NCBI RefSeq assembly: GCF_036116635.1
Contig: NZ_CP107995.1
Location: forward strand, 9,548,001-9,612,000
Source of the DNA: Amycolatopsis sp. NBC_00345
GTDB lineage: Bacteria; Actinomycetota; Actinomycetes; Mycobacteriales; Pseudonocardiaceae
DNA length: 64,000 nt
Direction of reading: 5' to 3'
Shown here piece by piece: positions 24,082-33,300 of the stretch (the stretch's first letter is position 1; each line of letters begins with the position of its first letter). The position numbers and the translations under genes are program-made. Below the pieces are notes generated by a model. That model ran no database searches. It saw nothing but the letters and a program-made list of their open reading frames with translations, and was not told the origin of the DNA.

Positions 24082-24120
24082 CGAACGCGGCGCGGCCTCA
24101 ATCAGGCCGCGCCGCGTTCG
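24082..24120 (-). terminator. 17-bp hairpin terminator after the small secreted protein gene
   Basis: Perfect 17-bp arms (CGAACGCGGCGCGGCCT and its complement) with a 5-base loop, located 25 bases beyond the stop of the minus-strand gene ending at 24146. Confidence 0.8.
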
Positions 24121-24145
24121 CTTCGGGTCTTCACGCCCGGGTGGA

Positions 24146-24406
24146 TCAGTAGTCGGCGATCACGCGCCAGCCGCCGGGATCGACACCGGCCGGGGCCGCG
24201 CGCAGCGTCTCGCAGTGAAAGCCGTGCAGCTGTCCCTGCTGAGCCATGATGTTGCCGGCCGTCATGCATTCTCCGTACGAGCCGTATTCGATCGGCGGGC
24301 TCGCGCCGCCGCCGTCGGCGCTGGCGATGCCGCCGCACAACACCGCGGCGGCCGCGGAGGCGGCCACGAGAAGACCGGCGGACCCGGCCTTGCGCAAGAT
24401 GCTCAT
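24146..24406 (-). CDS. Small secreted protein with two cysteines
   Basis: 86 residues from ATG 24406, which has a strong GAGGAG site; an open upstream extension is rejected. Signal peptide about 1-35 ending IASA-D. The mature part is ~50 residues with two Cys (GECMTAGN, FHCETLR) that could form one disulfide. It resembles small actinobacterial exported proteins of unknown function; no enzyme motif is seen. Monocistronic, with its own terminator. Confidence 0.7.
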   Translation of the reverse strand: MSILRKAGSAGLLVAASAAAAVLCGGIASADGGGASPPIEYGSYGECMTAGNIMAQQGQLHGFHCETLRAAPAGVDPGGWRVIADY

Positions 24407-24539
24407 TCGTCTCCTCGGAGGGTTCGTCTCGGCCCAGCGGAAATGGTCGCTGAGAGTGAGGCCGACTCTTCCAGCGTGGTCAGGGGGCTTCAACCGGCTG
24501 AGCCGAGGTCTGCCTGAACGTCTCTGGGTGACTTTGCGC

Positions 24540-24896
24540 TCAAGCCGGACGCCACGTCGTCTGCATCCGGACCACCAGCACGGCCAGCACCAGCAACGCG
24601 ATGGCGATCAGCACCGCGGCCCACCGGCCGTCGTCGGGGGCGGCGCCCAGCGCGGCGGGCAGGATCACCAGCGACGTCACGAGGTAGGCCAGGTGGGTGC
24701 CGGGCTCGCCGGGGTGGTCGCCGCCGAGCAGGCCGGCCACGTCGGCGACCGCCTGGACGAGCAGCGCCAGCTCGATCACGACCAGGGCCGGCAGTACCCG
24801 GCGGCGACGGTAGCGGCCGGCGAGCCCGGTGCCGAGCACCACGAGCCCGCCGGCCACGCAGACCACCGTGGTGGTGAAGGCGAGGGACTCGATCAC
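24540..24896 (-). CDS. Small integral membrane protein, second gene of the PepSY operon
   Basis: 118 residues from GTG 24896, overlapping the stop of the PepSY gene (GTGA). Four hydrophobic helices (about 5-25, 34-52, 62-85, 93-112), no motif. The longer frame upstream is a shadow of the PepSY gene. Co-expression implies a role with the iron-regulated PepSY membrane protein. The 133-base gap 24407-24539 holds no feature I can name. Confidence 0.65.
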   Translation of the reverse strand: MIESLAFTTTVVCVAGGLVVLGTGLAGRYRRRRVLPALVVIELALLVQAVADVAGLLGGDHPGEPGTHLAYLVTSLVILPAALGAAPDDGRWAAVLIAIALLVLAVLVVRMQTTWRPA

Positions 24897-26167
24897 GCTG
24901 CTGTCGCCTGTTTCGCCTTGCGGCGGCGGCGTTTCGAGCCGGTCCGGAACAGCCAGGTGGACAGCCCGGTGAGCATCAGCGCCAAGGGCGCCAAGCCGAG
25001 CACGAACCACACGATCCGCCACCAGGGGCCGATCAGCCAGCCGAAGTGGGCGGGCTCGAAGACCCTGTCGTAGAACGTGTTCGCGCCCGGTTGCGGTTTG
25101 CCGTCCATATCGGACACATGCGTCGCGTCGTGGCTGTCGACGTACACCGTGTGGTCGCCGCCGAAGAAGGCGCGCTCGCCGTACGGCTGGTAGCCGGGGC
25201 TCGCGATCGAGACGTTGTAGTACCCGCTCTGCGGGGCGGTCACGTAACGCACTTCGCCGGGCGTGACGGCGAGGGCCGCGGCGGCCGCCCGGTCGATCCC
25301 GATCTCGGGGGTGCCCGGCGCGGCGGGGCTCGCGGTGAACGAGTACTTGGCTGTGTCGGCGGGCGCGCCGCCGGTGACGGCCAGCCACGCGTCCTTCGCC
25401 TGCGGCAGGTAGAACGCGGCGCCGGTGACGCCCCACATCAGCACAAACGGCACCGTCGCGATGCCGATCACGTTGTGCAGGTCGAAGTCTCGGGCGAACC
25501 GGCCCTTGCCGGTGCGGACGCGGAAGCCGTGCGAGAACCGCCGGAACCCGGGCCACCACACGACGATCCCGGTCAGCGCCAGCAGCACCATCAGCAGGCC
25601 GAGCACCACCAGGATCAGCAGTCCCCAGTTCATGCTCGGCGACCAGTCGATCCCGATCGACGGCACGGGCGCGGCCAGCCACGAGACGTAACCCGGGTCG
25701 TTCGCGCAGGTCAGCCCGCAGTCGTGCAGGTTCACCAGGAAGCCCATCACGCCGTTTTCGATCCGGGCCTCGCCGTTGATCCGCCCGGTGCCGGGGTCGA
25801 CGGCGTACGCCTGCGCGAAGTCCGCGTCACCGACGGCGAGGATCCCGCCGTCGGCGCTGACCCACGCGGGGGAGAACTCCGGGTGGGCCGCCGCGACGAT
25901 GTCGCGCGCCTGCTGGAAACCGACGGGGTGCGAGCTGTCGGTGTGCTGGTAGAACTCGCCGTGCGTCGCCCGGAAGTACTCCGCGTGGTACAGCAGCACC
26001 GCCCCGGACGTCGTCTCCAGCACCAGGAACAGGCCGAGCACGAGCGACGTCCACCGGTGCGTCACGATCAGCGCCCGCCGTACCGGCTTGCGGTGCAGCC
26101 ACCGCCGGAAGTTGCCTTTGCGGGCCAGGCGGACCGGTTCCGCGCGGGTCAGCTCGTCGGTAGTCAT
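24893..26167 (-). CDS. PepSY-associated membrane protein, iron-regulated
   Basis: 424 residues from ATG 26167 (GAGGGGG upstream; GTG 26179 is an alternative). Architecture of the PepSY_TM family: RRALIVTHRWTSLVLGLFLVLETTSG as first helix, an external domain, two central helices, a second external domain and a C-terminal helix, with conserved His residues (HRW, LHNVIG, AHFGWLIG) suited to heme or metal handling. Family members often sit in siderophore/iron-uptake regions and are candidate ferric reductases. The overlapping iron box directly in front supports iron repression by an IdeR/DmdR-type regulator. Confidence 0.85.
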   Translation of the reverse strand: MTTDELTRAEPVRLARKGNFRRWLHRKPVRRALIVTHRWTSLVLGLFLVLETTSGAVLLYHAEYFRATHGEFYQHTDSSHPVGFQQARDIVAAAHPEFSPAWVSADGGILAVGDADFAQAYAVDPGTGRINGEARIENGVMGFLVNLHDCGLTCANDPGYVSWLAAPVPSIGIDWSPSMNWGLLILVVLGLLMVLLALTGIVVWWPGFRRFSHGFRVRTGKGRFARDFDLHNVIGIATVPFVLMWGVTGAAFYLPQAKDAWLAVTGGAPADTAKYSFTASPAAPGTPEIGIDRAAAAALAVTPGEVRYVTAPQSGYYNVSIASPGYQPYGERAFFGGDHTVYVDSHDATHVSDMDGKPQPGANTFYDRVFEPAHFGWLIGPWWRIVWFVLGLAPLALMLTGLSTWLFRTGSKRRRRKAKQATAA

Positions 26168-26174
26168 GGTCCCC

Positions 26175-26211
26175 CTCACTCTCGATCGAGAGTGAGGTTA
26201 GCCTTGCCTAC
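26175..26211. promoter_or_regulatory. Iron box (IdeR/DmdR-like) fused to a 22-bp perfect palindrome
   Basis: On the minus strand 26211-26193 reads GTAGGCAAGGCTAACCTCA, matching 15 of 19 positions of the consensus TTAGGTTAGGCTAACCTAA. Immediately downstream and overlapping by 4 bases is a perfect 22-bp palindrome (26175-26196; half-site CTCACTCTCGA). Both lie between 8 and 44 bases in front of the PepSY ATG. Iron repression is well supported by the match. The palindrome may bind a second regulator or form a leader hairpin. Confidence 0.75.
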
Positions 26212-26404
26212 GTGACGAGGTAAAGTCCCTGTGATCCACGCGCCTTTCTCGCTCAGCGACGGAGCCGGGCCCAGTCACCACACATGCTCGCCATGGGTGT
26301 CCTGCTCGCCGAGGCGTTCCAGCTTCTTCCAAGCCGGAACTTCAGGACTGGACCACGCCATGCCTCCCGATCGTCGCCCGCGTGACCGTCTACTTCGGAA
26401 TCAG

Positions 26405-26463
26405 CTACGGGCGGCGACCCCTTGCCAAGGCACACTTGCCTGACAAGGGGTCGCCGCCCGTAG
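26405..26463 (-). terminator. 20-bp hairpin terminator after parC
   Basis: Perfect 20-bp arms (26405-26424 and 26444-26463, starting CTACGGGCGGCGACCC) with a 19-base loop, 41 bases beyond the parC stop. In the rest of the 336-base interval 26168-26503, the stretch 26212-26404 shows short open frames but nothing recognisable. Confidence 0.75.
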
Positions 26464-26503
26464 TCACGGTCCGGCTTCGGGGCGCATTCCCCGCAGCAGC
26501 CCG

Positions 26504-29500
26504 TTAATCCCGCTCGATCGCGTGCCCCACCACGTCCGGCCCCGGATGCGCATGCCCGGACCCATCGCGTCGCAAGTCCACTTCAGGCAGCTCCACCGGA
26601 TCCCCGTTCCGGGCCGCCCCAGCCGGCCGCGGCCCGATCCAGGCCACCGTCACGCCGGTCTCGCCCTTCAGGAACCGGTGCGCCCGGACCCCGGCCGTCG
26701 CCCGGCCCTTCGCCGGGTACTCGCTGAACGGGGTCACCTTCACGCTCTGCCCGGTCGCCGTCACGACCATCGGCTCCCCGTGCTCCTCGTCATCAGTCCG
26801 GACCGCGCCGAAGAAGACCGCGCTGCCGCCGGCGGGAATGTTGATCCCCGCCATGCCGCCGCTCTTCAGCCCCTGCGGGCGAACCAGCGAAGCGGCGAAC
26901 CGCAGCAGCGAAGCCTCGGACGACACAAACGCCAGCGTCTCACTGCCATCAGTCAGCCAAGTCGCGCCGACAACCTGGTCCCCGGCCTTCAACGAGATCA
27001 CCTCGAACTCGTCCGACCGCACCGGCCACTCGGGCGCGCACACCTTCACCACGCCGCCGCGCGTGCCCAGCGCCAGCCCGGCTGACCCGGCCGCCTGCTC
27101 ACCGAGCGGGGCGATACCGACCACGGTCTCGCCCTTTTCCAGCGGCACCAGCTCTTTGGCCGCCATACCGCCGCGCAGCGACACCGTGCCGGCTTGTTCC
27201 GGCAGGACCGGCAACGGCAGCACGTCCGTCTTGAACGCGCGCCCGCGACTGGTCACCAGCAGTACCTGCCCGCGCGCGGTGGTGTGCACGACGGCCGAAA
27301 CCGCGTCGTGCTTCACCCGGCCGTTGCGACGCCGGACCTCGGACGCCTCCTCCGACTCGGCGGCCGTCCGCGCCACCAGGCCGGTGGCCGACAGGATCAC
27401 CTGGCACGGGTCGTCCGTGATCTCCAGCGGGCCGGACGGCTTCGAGGCCGCCAGCACCTCCTTGAGGTCACCGTCGATCAGCCGGGTGCGCCGCTCGGTG
27501 GGGAAGTCCTTCGAGATCTTCGCCAGCTCCGACGAGACGAGCTTCTTCAGCACCGTCTCGTCGTCGAGGATCGTGCTCAGCTCCGCGATCTCCTCGCGCA
27601 GCTTGTCCTGCTCCGCCTCCAGCTCCAGCCGGTCGTACTTGGTCAGCCGGCGCAGCGGGGTGTCGAGGATGTAGGTCGCCTGGATCTCGGAGAGCTTGAA
27701 GCGCTGCATCAGGCCGTCCTTGGCCGCCTGCGCGTTTTCGCTCTCGCGGATCAGCTTGATGACCTTGTCGATGTTCAGCAGCGCGGTCAGCAGGCCCTCG
27801 ACGAGGTGCAGCCGCTCCTCACGCTTGCGACGGCGGTAGCGCGTCCGCCGGGTGACGACCTCGTAGCGGTGCTTGAGGAAGACCTCCAGCAGCGCCTTGA
27901 GCCCGAGCGTGCGCGGCTGGCCGTCGACCAGCACCAGGTTGTTGATGCCGAAGGACTGCTCCAGCGGCGTCAGCCGGTACAGGTCGGCCAGCAGCGCCTG
28001 CGGGTTCACGCCCACCTTGCACTCGATGACCAGGCGGGTGCCGTTCTCGCGGTCGGTGAGGTCCTTGACGTCGGCGATGCCGGTGAGCCGCTTGGACTTG
28101 TTGACCTCGTCGGTGATCTTCTCGATCACCTTCTCCGGCCCCACGCCGTAGGGCAGTTCGTTGACCGTGATGGCCTGCCGCCCGCGGCTGCCCTCGAGCG
28201 GCCCGGTCTCGACGTTCGCCCGCATCCGCACGACGCCGCGGCCGGTCTCGTACGCCCGGCGCACCTCGTCGAGCCCGAGCAGCGCGCCGCCGGTCGGCAG
28301 GTCGGGCCCGGGGACGATCTCCATCAGCTTGTCCAGCGTGGCGTTCGGGTGATTGATCAGCCACCGCGCCGCGTTGATGATCTCGCCCATGTTGTGCGGG
28401 ATCATGTTGGTCGCCATCCCGACCGCGATCCCGGACGTGCCGTTCACCAGCAGGTTCGGGAACGCGGCGGGCAGCACCGACGGCTCCTGCAGCGACCCGT
28501 CGTAGTTCGGCCGGAAGTCGACGGTGTCCTCGCCGAGCTCGCCGACCAGCAGCATCGCCTCGGGCGACATGCGGGCTTCGGTGTTGTGGTTGACGAAGCC
28601 ACCGGCCAGGAACGAGTGGTCCTCCGTGGCGACCCGCACCGAGTAGACCTCGGTTGCCTCGGCCGAGGCAACCTCGGTGACTTCCTCGAAGCGGTAACCC
28701 GAGTCCATGATCGGCAGGATCGTGGACAGGATCTCGGTGTCGTTGATCCGGTCGATGATCCGCAGCCGCTCGGTCTCCCACCGCTCGACGCGGTCGAAGT
28801 TGTGCTGCGTCAGCCACTTACGACCGCTGCCCCGCCGGTCGAAGTCCAGCGCGCCGCGCACGTAGTCGGCCACGAACGGCACCCGGTCGCCGCCGAGCCG
28901 GTGCGGCCGCAGCACGGAACGCCGGAGCAGGCTCTGCAGCTTGGCCTGCTTGGTCTTGAGGAAGCCGACCCGCTCGGCGAACGCACGGACGTTGCGCAGC
29001 CCGGACAGCACGAGCCGGTGCTCGACCGATCCGCTCGGGCGGGTGTACTGCCGGTGCGTGGCCATCACGCCGAACTCGGCGAGCAGCTCCTGCAACTCGC
29101 CCGCGAGCCGCGCGCTGTAGCTCGTGTACTGGATGGTGAAGCCGTCGAGTGCGACCCGGCAGCCGCCGTCACCCTCGAACGCAGCCATCAGGAAGGCCCG
29201 TTTGACCCCGGGGCCGCCGTTCCACACGCACTCGGGCACGAACTTGTCCCGGGATTTGTGCTCGATGAACTCCGAGAGCGGGCTCGCGCGAAAGGCGTCC
29301 ATGCCGCCCGCGTCGTCCTGCACGTCGAGTTCGTGGATCAGCTTCCGGTCGCGGCGGGTCTGGCGCTGGGAGACGTAGCGCTTGCCGCCCACGACCTGGT
29401 CGTAGGCGTGGAGGACCTCGCCGAAGTAGTGCTCGTCGGTGTTGTTGAAGCCCGCGCGGTTCTCACTGGCGAAGCCCTCGGACACCCAGGCGCCCGTGAG

Positions 29501-30280
29501 GACTCCGAGGACGTACTCACGCGCCGTCGGCGCGACCTGTGTCCACGCGTTGCGGGCGATGCACACCACGGTGCCCGGCTTGACCTCGTCGAGCTGCCGC
29601 CACTGGAAAACCGGCACGCCCATCGGAGCTTCGAGGCACAAGACCGGGTGATTTTCGCTGCCGCGAAGGGAAAAGCCTGACTTCGTGGCGATCCGGACCG
29701 TCGGGTGGACACCGGAGTTGAAGACCTTGTCGACGCGAACGGCTTTGCCGTCCTTGTCGAGTACCTCGAAGTCGGCGTCGGCTTCGGAATCCGCCGGCAG
29801 GTTCACCACGTCGGCGATCCGCGGGCTCGACCCGTCGGCAAGCCGGATCCGGGTATCACCCACCACGCAGTATCGCGAAGCAGCTGGTCCGTCGTCCGGG
29901 CTGCCGAAATTTCCGTGCCCGTCGATGAGCGGGGCGTTGAGCGAGAAGTCCTGCGCCAGCCGGACCATGGCGTCGTAGATCGCGACGTCACCGTGCGGGT
30001 GGTACTTGCCCATGCAGTCGCCGACCACGCGGGACGACTTCACGTACGCGTGGGTCGGCCGGTAGCCGTTCTCGTTCATCGAGTACATGATGCGGCGGTG
30101 GACCGGCTTGAGGCCGTCGCGCGCGTCGGGGAGGGCGCGGGAGTGGATGACCGAGTAGGCGTACTCCAGGTAGGAGTCCTCCATCTCGGTCTGCAACGGG
30201 TTGTCGAAGACCTGTGCGCCCGGCCGGTCGAACGCGCTCGCGTCCACCCGCGTCACCGGGGTCTTGCTACGGCGAGCCAT
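26504..30280 (-). CDS. parC: DNA topoisomerase IV-like subunit A, interrupted by an intein
   Basis: 1258 codons, of which 429 are an intein; the spliced protein would be 829 residues. N-extein: YLEYAYSVIHSRALPDARDG (about 39-55), PVHRRIMYSM and HGNFGSPDDGPAASRY, ending in catalytic Tyr137, which forms the covalent DNA link. C-extein resumes TEARMSPEAM and continues through NELPYGVG, a coiled-coil region and a beta-pinwheel C-terminal domain with only a degenerate GyrA box (RRRNGRVKHD). That, plus pairing with parE away from an oriC-type dnaN-recF neighbourhood, favours a second actinobacterial topoisomerase rather than the main gyrase. AAGGAG precedes the ATG; parE lies 30 bases upstream in the same operon. 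Confidence 0.93.
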   Translation of the reverse strand: MARRSKTPVTRVDASAFDRPGAQVFDNPLQTEMEDSYLEYAYSVIHSRALPDARDGLKPVHRRIMYSMNENGYRPTHAYVKSSRVVGDCMGKYHPHGDVAIYDAMVRLAQDFSLNAPLIDGHGNFGSPDDGPAASRYCVVGDTRIRLADGSSPRIADVVNLPADSEADADFEVLDKDGKAVRVDKVFNSGVHPTVRIATKSGFSLRGSENHPVLCLEAPMGVPVFQWRQLDEVKPGTVVCIARNAWTQVAPTAREYVLGVLTGAWVSEGFASENRAGFNNTDEHYFGEVLHAYDQVVGGKRYVSQRQTRRDRKLIHELDVQDDAGGMDAFRASPLSEFIEHKSRDKFVPECVWNGGPGVKRAFLMAAFEGDGGCRVALDGFTIQYTSYSARLAGELQELLAEFGVMATHRQYTRPSGSVEHRLVLSGLRNVRAFAERVGFLKTKQAKLQSLLRRSVLRPHRLGGDRVPFVADYVRGALDFDRRGSGRKWLTQHNFDRVERWETERLRIIDRINDTEILSTILPIMDSGYRFEEVTEVASAEATEVYSVRVATEDHSFLAGGFVNHNTEARMSPEAMLLVGELGEDTVDFRPNYDGSLQEPSVLPAAFPNLLVNGTSGIAVGMATNMIPHNMGEIINAARWLINHPNATLDKLMEIVPGPDLPTGGALLGLDEVRRAYETGRGVVRMRANVETGPLEGSRGRQAITVNELPYGVGPEKVIEKITDEVNKSKRLTGIADVKDLTDRENGTRLVIECKVGVNPQALLADLYRLTPLEQSFGINNLVLVDGQPRTLGLKALLEVFLKHRYEVVTRRTRYRRRKREERLHLVEGLLTALLNIDKVIKLIRESENAQAAKDGLMQRFKLSEIQATYILDTPLRRLTKYDRLELEAEQDKLREEIAELSTILDDETVLKKLVSSELAKISKDFPTERRTRLIDGDLKEVLAASKPSGPLEITDDPCQVILSATGLVARTAAESEEASEVRRRNGRVKHDAVSAVVHTTARGQVLLVTSRGRAFKTDVLPLPVLPEQAGTVSLRGGMAAKELVPLEKGETVVGIAPLGEQAAGSAGLALGTRGGVVKVCAPEWPVRSDEFEVISLKAGDQVVGATWLTDGSETLAFVSSEASLLRFAASLVRPQGLKSGGMAGINIPAGGSAVFFGAVRTDDEEHGEPMVVTATGQSVKVTPFSEYPAKGRATAGVRAHRFLKGETGVTVAWIGPRPAGAARNGDPVELPEVDLRRDGSGHAHPGPDVVGHAIERD
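28583..29869 (-). other. Intein in ParC/GyrA-type subunit with LAGLIDADG-type endonuclease
   Basis: 429 residues (138-566 of the precursor), inserted directly after catalytic Tyr137, the same site as the mycobacterial GyrA inteins. Splicing blocks: A begins CVVGDTRIRL; B is GSENHPVL (about 70-77); F is VYSVRVATEDHSFLAGG; the end is VNHN followed by extein Thr. Between B and F are two LAGLIDADG-like helices (VLGVLTGAWVSEG about 120-132, FLMAAFEGDGG about 226-236), the second with its acidic residue intact. Splicing residues (Cys1, terminal His-Asn, +1 Thr) are all present, so splicing should work. Confidence 0.93.
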
Positions 30281-30310
30281 GGCTCACAACTCCTTGGGAA
30301 CGAAGGAAAA

Positions 30311-33300
30311 TCAGACGTCGATGGCTTCGCGGTCGACGCGGTCGGAGGATTCGACGAGCCAGTTGCGCCGGGGCTCGACCTTCTCGCCCATCAGCAGTTC
30401 CAGCGCGGTCTCGGCGGCTTCCGCGTCGTCGAAGTTGATTCGCCGCACGGCGCGGGTGGCCGGGTTCATCGTGGTCTCCCAGAGCTCGTCGGCGTCCATC
30501 TCGCCGAGGCCCTTGAACCGCTGCACGGGGGTGACGATCTGCTTGCCCGACCGCTCCAGCTCGGCGAACTTCGTCTCCATCTCGCGCTGGGTGAAGGTGA
30601 AGTGCGTCTCCGGGCTGCGGCCCTTGGTGACCAGCTTGTGCAGCGGCGGCATGGCCGCGTACAGCCGGCCGTCCTCGATCACCGGCCGCATGTACTTGGC
30701 GAACAGCGTGATCAGCAGCGTCCGGATGTGCGAGCCGTCGACGTCCGCGTCGGCCATCAGGATCACCCGGCCGTAGCGCATGGTGGTCAGGTCGAACGTG
30801 CGCCCGGTGCCCGCGCCGAGCACCTGCACGATCGACGCGATCTCGGCGTTCTTCAGCGTGTCGCCGAGCGAGGCCTTCTGCACGTTCAGGATCTTGCCGC
30901 GCAACGGAAGCAGCGCCTGGTACTCCGACACTCGCGCCATTCGCGCGCTGTTGTGGACGAAGACGCCGGCTTCCAGCGCGAAGTTGTGGTAGCCCTCGAC
31001 CGTCAGGTCGTAGACATCGGCCGTTTCGCTCAGCGGTTCCACGGCCGCGACGGTGTGGTTGACCTGCGACGCGGCTTCGCGCAACCGGGCGTGATCGCCA
31101 TCGAAATGAGCCAGCAGCTTGGCGAAGCGCAGGCCGGTGCGAGCCTGCTCCAGGCGCAACGCCTCGTAGGCATCGCCGAGCTCTGCGTCGGGCAGCGACA
31201 GCAGCCCGGACAGGCGCTTCAGCGCGGCGATACGGCGCCCGTCATTTTGCTTCGCCACCCGCTCGGTGCGGGATACGGAGGCCACGTAGTGGGCGCGACC
31301 GGCTTGGACCTTCGACAGATGGCCAGTGGCGGGATCGCTCATCCGTATCTTCATCCGGATCGAGTGGCGCTCCCCGAACTCCGGGTTCTGGTCGTGCCAG
31401 GCCAGGACCGCGGCCCGCTGCCGCTCACACTCGGCGGGATCCGCGAACTGCTCCGTCGTGGCCTGTGAACGCCACGCGAGCAGTTCCTCGTCCTGCCACT
31501 GGGCCTTGGAACGCTCGCTCCATTCCGCACGCCGGCCGGGCGCCGCGAAGAAGATGCGTACCCGCTCCGCTGCGTCCGCACGGTGTTCCGGGTGGGCCCA
31601 GTACTCGGCCTGGCGCTGCCGCATCCGCTCGGCGTAAGTCGCCTTCTCGCTGTCGCTGAGCGACGCGTACCAGTCCTGGAAGCCTTGTTCGATCCGCTCG
31701 CGGAACGCCGGGTCTTCGTTGCGCGCCGCGAGCCGGGCAAGGCACGCCTCGCGGAACGCGGGGTCCTGCCACTGTGTCGACAGCATGGCGGACTTGAACT
31801 CCAAACCACCATTGGCGAGCCAGGCGCGGTAGCCCGCGTGCACGTGTTCGCCCATCATCGACGCGTGCAGGGCGGCGTGGTCCTCCCACGTCATCCGCCG
31901 GATGTTGCGCGGGTCGTTGTTCCGCTTGTCCACGTCTACGTGATGCCGGACATTGCCGTTGCCTGCGCTGTCGAGTTCGTGCCTCAGGTTGTAGCTGTCC
32001 GCGAGGTAGTGCGTGTAGACCCACTCGTCCCGGTCGTTCATCCAGACGCGTTCATAGCCGTCCAGCTTGTCGCCTTCGGCCTTGGCCGAGACTGACCGGT
32101 ACAGCGGCATCAGCGAGTCACCTGGGGTGAGCGCGTCCGCGCGCCGGTACGAGCCGTCACGAAGCCGGAAGAGATGGTCCGGCGTGCACCGGACCGATTC
32201 GCCGTTGTCCAAGGTGACGCGCACGAGCGGCGCGGCGCGTTTCGTCAGCCGTGGCTCCACCAACGGAACCACCACGACCCGGCCCGCTTTGTTGGTCGTG
32301 TAGCCGAAGTGGGTTGTGCCCTGCTCCCAATCGGCGGCGAGATCGGCGAACGAACGGCTCTCGCCGGAGGCCAGCGCGACCCTTGTATCTCCGGTAAAAC
32401 ATCCCAATGCGCTGTCGCCCTCGACGAGGAACAGCTCGCTGCGGGCGACGCCGGTGGTGCGGCAGTCGACGAGCTTCGGCGGCATCGCCGCGCCTTCGAG
32501 GGCGGTCTTGCGCCGGGCGGCGTCCTTCTGCTGCTTCTGGGTCAGCCGCACGCGCGCGGCGTCGACCACCTTCTGCAGCACGACCTTCGCCTCGGACTTG
32601 GTCCTGCGGTCGTCGACCCAGGCCTTGATGTGCTTGTCGACGACGCCCTGGATCACGCGCGTGATGCCGGCGGTGGACAGCTCGTCCTTGGTCTGCGAGG
32701 TGAACTGCGGCTCCGGGATGCGCACGTGGATCACGGCGGTCATGCCCTCGAGCGCGTCCTCCAGCGTCGGCGGGTCCTCCTTGGGCTTGAGCAGCCCGCG
32801 GGTCTTGCCGATCGCCTCCTGCAGCGACTTCGTGACGGCGCGGTCGAAGCCGCGCCGGTGGGTGCCGCCGTGCACGTTGCGGATGGTGTTGGTGAAGCAC
32901 TCGACGGTGCGCTCGTAGCCGGTGCCCCAGCGCAGCGCCACCTCGACCTCGGCGCGACGCTCCACATTGGACTGCATCACGCCGCTGGCGTCGGCCGCGT
33001 TCTCCTTGTACGTGCCCTCGCCGTTGATGACCAGGGTGCCGCAGACCGGCTTCTCGCCGTCCGGGGTGAGGAAGTCGACCATGTCCACCAGCCCGTGCGG
33101 GAAGTGGAAGGTCTCCTCGTTGATCGTGTCCTCGATGGCGGTGCGCAGCACGTACGTGACGCCGGGGACGAGGAACGCGGTGTTGCGCAGCTTCCCGCGC
33201 ACGCCTTCGACGTCGAGCGAAGAGCCGGTTTCGAAGTACCGCGTGTCGTACCAGTAGCGGATCGAGGTGCCGCCGCGCTCGCCGCGCTTCATCTTGCCGA

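Noticed and set aside
26212..26435. Short open frames on both strands between the PepSY and parC genes
   Set aside because: No ribosome site, no family resemblance, and one runs into the terminator hairpin; not supported as a gene or an identifiable remnant.
27194..29680. 828-codon plus-strand open frame opposite parC and its intein
   Set aside because: It mirrors the third-position bias of parC and runs through both extein and intein without domain features.
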